Shown: piece by piece, positions 58,201 through 64,000 of the stretch
How the letters are laid out: the number at the start of each line of letters is the position of its first letter
Position numbering within the stretch: position 1 is the first letter of the stretch
Assembly (NCBI GenBank): GCA_037127255.1
Contig: JBANSL010000009.1
Location: 31,747,475 to 31,811,474, forward strand
Origin: Persicaria tinctoria
Taxonomy: Eukaryota > Streptophyta > Magnoliopsida > Caryophyllales > Polygonaceae
DNA: 64,000 bases
Direction of reading: 5' to 3'
Notes under the pieces: generated by a model
What the model was told of the DNA's origin: nothing
Databases searched by the model: none
The model's input: the letters and a program-made list of their open reading frames with translations, nothing else
Made by a program: the position numbers and the translations under genes

Positions 58201-61200
58201 CCTCCCCTCCTTTGAAAAAGATTCGTCCTCGAATCTTGCGTTGCCCTCCGAAAAATACGATACACGCCTGTACGTTGGTTCTACGTAAGGTATCGATGGT
58301 TGGTCTCGCAAAAGCTCTCGAATCCATAAGGCTTTTCCAAATGGTACATTACGCCCCTGTACGTTGGATCTGTGTAATGCACTTCAATGGTTGGTCTTGC
58401 ACAAAACTCCAACGGATGGTTGTGGATGCTTGTGAGAACAACACAGAAAGATTGAGGAACCCTAGCCGGAAGCTCTGGTACCACTTGATGTGCTCGGGAA
58501 CTCTCCGAGCCGCCAGGATCGACGATGAGGTTCCTCCTTTATTTGAAGAGATGAACTTTCTACTAGTAATCGGATATGTATGGCAAAATTCGCAGGCCTC
58601 TCACCCTTGAACCTCCCACACTCGATCTCAATCCTCTCGGAATCTCACCAAAAGGATCTCGACCCTTCGACACCTTCGCCTCTCACTAGGGTGTCTCCCT
58701 TGGCATCTCAACAAAGGGTTTTGTTTTTAGCATCTCACTAAAAACATGATCCTTAACCTGGAATCAAATCTCACCAAAAACATGATCCTTAACCTGGAAT
58801 CAAAGGAAGCAAATGTGCTCAACTTTTAACTCAAAAATTCAACTTGTATTAGAAAATGGCAAGCCTTAAAAAATATATAGGAGAAAATTGCTGCCTCTTA
58901 AGTGTTTACGACCGATGTGGGACATTTTTTGATGGAAAAACAAAGGAAAAATCTATGAGTCTAGATAACATCATCCTACCCTCCTTTGAAAAAGATTCGT
59001 CCTCGAATCTTGCGTTGCCCTCCGAAAAATACGATACACCCCTGTACGTTGGTTCTGCGTAAGGTATCGATGGTTGGTCTCGCAAAAGCTCTCGAATCCA
59101 TAAGGCTATTCCAAATGGTACATTACGCCCCTGTACGTTGGATCTGTGTAATGCACTTCAATGGTTGGTCCTGCACAAAACTCCAACGGATGGTTGTGGA
59201 TCCTTGTGAGAACAACACAGAAAGATTGAGGAACCCTAGCAGGAAGCTCTGATACCACTTGATGTGCTCGGGAACTCTCCGAGCCGCCAGGATTGACGAC
59301 GAGGTTCCTCCTTTTTTTGAAGAGATGAACTTTCTACTACTAACCGGATATGTATGGCAAAATTCGCAGGCCTCTCACCCTTGAACCTAACACACTCGAT
59401 CTCAATCCTCTCGGAATCCCACTCTAAGGATCTCTACCCTTCGACACCTTCGCCTATCACTAGGGTGTCTCCCTCGGCATCTCAGTAAAGGGTTTTGTTT
59501 TTAGCATCTCACCAAAAACATGATCCTTAACCTGGAATCAAATCTCACCAAAAACATGATCCTTAACCTGGAATCAAAGGAAGCAAATGTGCTCAACTTT
59601 TAACTCAAAAATTCAACTTGTACTAGAAAATGGCAAGCCTTACAAAATATATGGGAGAAAATTGTTGCCTCTTAAGTGTTTACGACCGATGTGGGACATT
59701 TTTTGATGGAAAAACAAAGGAAAAATCTATGAGTCTAGATCACATCATCCTCCCCTGCTTTGAAAAAGATTCGTCCTCGAATCTTGCGTTGCCCTCCGAA
59801 AAATACGATACACCCCTGTACGTTGGTTCTGCGTAAGGTATCGATGGTTGGTCTCGCAAAAGCTCTCGAATCCATAAGGCTATTCCAAATGGTACATTAC
59901 GCCCCTGTACGTTGGATCTGTGTAAAGCACTTCAATGGTTGGTCTTGCACAAAACTCCAACGGATGGTTGTGGATGCTTGTGAGAACAACACAGAAAGAT
60001 TGAGGAACCCTAGCCGGAAGCTCTGATACCACTTGATGTGCTCGGGAACTCTCCGAGCCGCCAGGATCGACGATGAGGTTCCTCCTTTATTTGAAGAGAT
60101 GAACTTTCTACTAGTAATCGGATATGTATGGCAAAATTCGCAGGCCTCTCACCCTTGAACCTCCCACACTCGATCTCAATCCTCTCGGAATCGCACTAAA
60201 AGGATCTCGACCCTTCGACACCTTCGCCTCTCACTAGGGTGTCTCCCTTGGCATCTCAGCAAAGGGTTTTGTTTTTAGCATCTCACTAAAAACATAATCC
60301 ATAACCTGGAATCAAATCTCACCAAAAACATGATCCTTAACCTGGAATCAAAGGAAGCAAATGTGCTCAACTTTTAACTCAAAAATTCAACTTGTATTAG
60401 AAAATGGCAAGCCTTAAAAAATATATGGGAGAAAATTGTTGCCTCTTAAGTGTTTACGACCGATGTGGGACATTTTTTGATGGAAAAACAAAGGAAAACT
60501 CTATGAGTCTAGATCACATAATCCTCCCCTCCTTTGAAAAAGATTCGTCCTCGAATCTTGCGTTGCCCTCCGAAAAATACGATACACGCCTGTACGTTGG
60601 TTCTGCGTAAGGTATCGATGGTTGGTCTCGCAAAAGCTCTCGAATCCATAAGGCTTTTCCAAATGGTACATTACGCCCCTGTACGTTGGATCTGTGTAAT
60701 GCACTTCAATGGTTGGTCTTGCACAAAACTCCAACGGATGGTTGTGGATGCTTGTGAGAACAACACAGAAAGATTGAGGAACCCTAGCCGGAAGCTCTGG
60801 TACCACTTGATGTGCTCGGGAACTCTCCGAGCCGCCAGGATCGACGATGAGGTTCCTCCTTTATTTGAAGAGATGAACTTTCTACTAGTAATCGGATATG
60901 TATGGCAAAATTCGCAGGCCTCTCACCCTTGAACCTCCCACACTCGATCTCAATCCTCTCGGAATCTCACCAAAAGGATCTCGACCCTTCGACACCTTCG
61001 CCTCTCACTAGGGTGTCTCCCTTGGCATCTCAACAAAGGGTTTTGTTTTTAGCATCTCACTAAAAACATGATCCTTAACCTGGAATCAAATCTCACCAAA
61101 AACATGATCCTTAACCTGGAATCAAAGGAAGCAAATGTGCTCAACTTTTAACTCAAAAATTCAACTTGTATTAGAAAATGGCAAGCCTTAAAAAATATAT

Positions 61201-64000
61201 AGGAGAAAATTGCTGCCTCTTAAGTGTTTACGACCGATGTGGGACATTTTTTGATGGAAAAACAAAGGAAAAATCTATGAGTCTAGATAACATCATCCTA
61301 CCCTCCTTTGAAAAAGATTCGTCCTCGAATCTTGCGTTGCCCTCCGAAAAATACGATACACCCCTGTACGTTGGTTCTGCGTAAGGTATCGATGGTTGGT
61401 CTCGCAAAAGCTCTCGAATCCATAAGGCTATTCCAAATGGTACATTACGCCCCTGTACGTTGGATCTGTGTAATGCACTTCAATGGTTGGTCCTGCACAA
61501 AACTCCAACGGATGGTTGTGGATCCTTGTGAGAACAACACAGAAAGATTGAGGAACCCTAGCAGGAAGCTCTGATACCACTTGATGTGCTCGGGAACTCT
61601 CCGAGCCGCCAGGATTGACGACGAGGTTCCTCCTTTTTTTGAAGAGATGAACTTTCTACTACTAACCCGATATGTATGGCAAAATTCGCAGGCCTCTCAC
61701 CCTTGAACCTAACACACTCGATCTCAATCCTCTCGGAATCCCACTCTAAGGATCTCTACCCTTCGACACCTTCGCCTATCACTAGGGTGTCTCCCTCGGC
61801 CTCTCAGTAAAGGGTTTACTTTTTAGCATCTCACCAAAAACATGATCCTTAACCTGGAATCAAATCTCACCAAAAACATGATCCTTAACCTGGAATCAAA
61901 GGAAGCAAATGTGCTCAACTTTTAACTCAAAAATTCAACTTGTACTAGAAAATGGCAAGCCTTACAAAATATATGGGAGAAAATTGATGCCTCTTAAGTG
62001 TTTACGACCGATGTGGGACATTTTTTGATGGAAAAACAAAGGAAAAATCTATGAGTCTAGATAACATCATCCTCCCCTGCTTTGAAAAAGATTCGTCCTC
62101 GAATCTTGCGTTGCCCTCCGAAAAATACGATACACCCCTGTACCTTGGTTCTGCGTAAGGTATCGATGGTTGGTCTCGCAAAAGCTCTCGAATCCATAAG
62201 GCTATTCCAAATGGTACATTACGCCCCTGTACGTTGGATCTGTGTAATGCACTTCAATGGTTGGTCTTGCACAAAACTCCAACGGATGGTTGTGGATGCT
62301 TGTGAGAACAACACAGAAAGATTGAGGAACCCTAGCCGGAAGCTCTGATACCACTTGATGTGCTCGGGAACTCTCCGAGCCGCCAGGATCGACGATGAGG
62401 TTCCTCCTTTATTTGAAGAGATGAACTTTCTACTAGTAATCGGATATGTATGGCAAAATTCGCAGGCCTCTCACCCTTGAACCTCCCACACTCGATCTCA
62501 ATCCTCTCGGAATCGCACTAAAAGGATCTCGACCCTTCGACACCTTCGCCTCTCACTAGGGTGTCTCCCTTGGCATCTCAGCAAAGGGTTTTGTTTTTAG
62601 CATCTCACTAAAAACATAATCCTTAACCTGGAATCAAATCTCACCAAAAACATGATCCTTAACCTGGAATCAAAGGAAGCAAATGTGCTCAACTTTTAAC
62701 TCAAAAATTCAACTTGTATTAGAAAATGGCAAGCCTTAAAAAATATATGGGAGAAAATTGTTGCCTCTTAAGTGTTTACGACCGATGTGGGACATTTTTT
62801 GATGGAAAAACAAAGGAAAACTCTATGAGTCTAGATCACATAATCCTCCCCTCCTTTGAAAAAGATTCATCCTCGAATCTTGCGTTGCCCTCCGAAAAAT
62901 ACGATACACGCCTGTACGTTGGTTCTGCGTAAGGTATCGATGGTTGGTCTCGCAAAAGCTCTCGAATCCATAAGGCTATTCCAAATGGTACATTACGCCC
63001 CTGTACGTTGGATCTGTGTAATGCACTTCAATGGTTGGTCCTGCACAAAACTCCAACGGATGGTTGTGGATCCTTGTGAGAACAACACAGAAAGATTGAG
63101 GAACCCTAGCAGGAAGCTCTGATACCACTTGATGTGCTCGGGAACTCTCCGAGCCGCCAGGATTGACGACGAGGTTCCTCCTTTTTTTGAAGAGATGAAC
63201 TTTCTACTACTAACCGGATATGTATGGCAAAATTCGCAGGCCTCTCACCCTTGAACCTAACACACTCGATCTCAATCCTCTCGGAATCCCACTCTAAGGA
63301 TCTCTACCCTTCGACACCTTCGCCTATCACTAGGGTGTCTCCCTCGGCCTCTCAGTAAAGGGTTTTGTTTTTAGCATCTCACCAAAAACATGATCCTTAA
63401 CCTGGAATCAAATCTCACCAAAAACATGATCCTTAACCTGGAATCAAAGGAAGCAAATGTGCTCAACTTTTAACTCAAAAATTCAACTTGTACTAGAAAA
63501 TGGCAAGCCTTACAAAATATATGGGAGAAAATTGTTGCCTCTTAAGTGTTTACGACCGATGTGGGACATTTTTTGATGGAAAAACAAAGGAAAAATCTAT
63601 GAGTCTAGATAACATCATCCTCCCCTGCTTTGAAAAAGATTCGTCCTCGAATCTTGCGTTGCCCTCCGAAAAATACGATACACCCCTGTACCTTGGTTCT
63701 GCGTAAGGTATCGATGGTTGGTCTCGCAAAAGCTCTCGAATCCATAAGGCTATTCCAAATGGTACATTACGCCCCTGTACGTTGGATCTGTGTAATGCAC
63801 TTCAATGGTTGGTCTTGCACAAAACTCCAACGGATGGTTGTGGATGCTTGTGAGAACAACACAGAAAGATTGAGGTACCCTAGCCGGAAGCTCTGATACC
63901 ACTTGATGTGCTCGGGAACTCTCCGAGCCGCCAGGATCGACGATGAGGTTCCTCCTTTATTTGAAGAGATGAACTTTCTACTAGTAATCGGATATGTATG
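46286..64000 (-). repeat. Tandem LTR-internal array, right segment, continues past the window
   Basis: The split LTR ends at 46660. Later LTR right ends fall at 47398, 48172, 48910, 49684, 50458, 51232, 52006, 52781, 53555 and then every 774 bp to 63617; the last LTR begins at 63904 and runs off the window. Every internal segment is about 286 bp. LTRs are 452 or 488 bp. All units point the same way, with no other sequence between them. Short open frames of 68 and 88 codons recur in every unit on the plus strand, antisense to the element, and are by-products. Confidence 0.95.
56938..57425 (-). mobile_element. Representative 488-bp LTR of the array
   Basis: Same ends as the 452-bp form, plus a 36-bp direct duplication (CTCACYAAAAACATGATCC.. 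twice). The next internal segment is 57426-57711, with the primer site at 57698-57709. Confidence 0.85.

Noticed and set aside
39103..63896. Recurring 68- and 88-codon open frames in every array unit (beginning MASLTKYIGENCC and MKKIRPRILRCPP)
   Set aside because: They lie antisense to the retrotransposon unit, cross LTR/internal borders, overlap each other in different frames and vary with the repeat; conservation follows the DNA repeat, not a protein.
38972..64000. CRISPR-like or rRNA-spacer array
   Set aside because: Units are contiguous LTR plus internal segments with primer site and polypurine tract; no spacers, no rRNA sequence.
38972..64000. Cassandra TRIM (5S-RNA-bearing element) as the array unit
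   Set aside because: A GATGTGGGA motif is shared, but the LTR lacks the 5S-like internal promoter and the typical Cassandra ends; the similarity is one common plant-LTR motif.

Overview
This window is plant nuclear DNA, almost entirely transposable elements. The evidence is Ty3/gypsy LTR retrotransposons of Athila-like type with a tRNA-Asp primer site, a CACTA transposon, hAT-, Harbinger- and Stowaway-like MITEs, REM-like B3-domain gene fragments, and a small secreted cysteine-rich peptide gene with plant-style TATA box and poly(A) signal. A flowering plant is clear; I cannot name the species. No rRNA, tRNA or CRISPR was seen.

Layout. 1-1754: a gypsy LTR cut by the window edge. 1755-3505: unclassified repeat-like DNA. 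3506-6895: a 5'-truncated gypsy element (D) with its 3' LTR. 6896-14613: a mosaic holding a broken gypsy-type transposase-domain ORF (8706-9851), two Stowaway-like MITEs, the only convincing intact host gene (a secreted six-cysteine peptide, 12353-12652, minus), a 57-bp fragment of a relative of that gene, and a B3-domain fragment (14111-14404, minus).

14614-34906 is one nested stack. Outer element A (14619-34901; TSD CAACA) holds, from left to right, a young complete element B (18373-27223; two 1,944-bp LTRs; TSD CTTTC), a reverse-strand solo LTR C (28279-30331; TSD GCATA) and a hAT MITE (30761-31337; TSD CTTCAGAA). Removing B and C restores A's reading frames exactly. A and B both keep gag and protease and lack reverse transcriptase, RNase H and the integrase core, so both depended on enzymes supplied in trans. 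34907-38971 holds a second B3 fragment, an 80-bp tandem repeat, a Harbinger-type MITE and a decayed reverse-strand RNase H-integrase piece of another gypsy element.

38972-64000 is the most unusual part: at least 26 head-to-tail units of 738 or 774 bp, continuing past the window. Each unit, read on the minus strand, is a miniature LTR retrotransposon: an LTR of 452 or 488 bp with matched TGATGTG...CACATCA ends, a primer binding site for initiator tRNA-Met, a 286-bp internal segment and a polypurine tract. LTRs and internal segments alternate without interruption, forming a satellite with higher-order repeats that change along the array (738-bp monomers, 1,512-bp dimers, 774-bp monomers, 1,548-bp dimers, 2,322-bp trimers). 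A 5.2-kb CACTA element, itself carrying a poly(A)-tailed retroposon, sits inside one LTR of the array.
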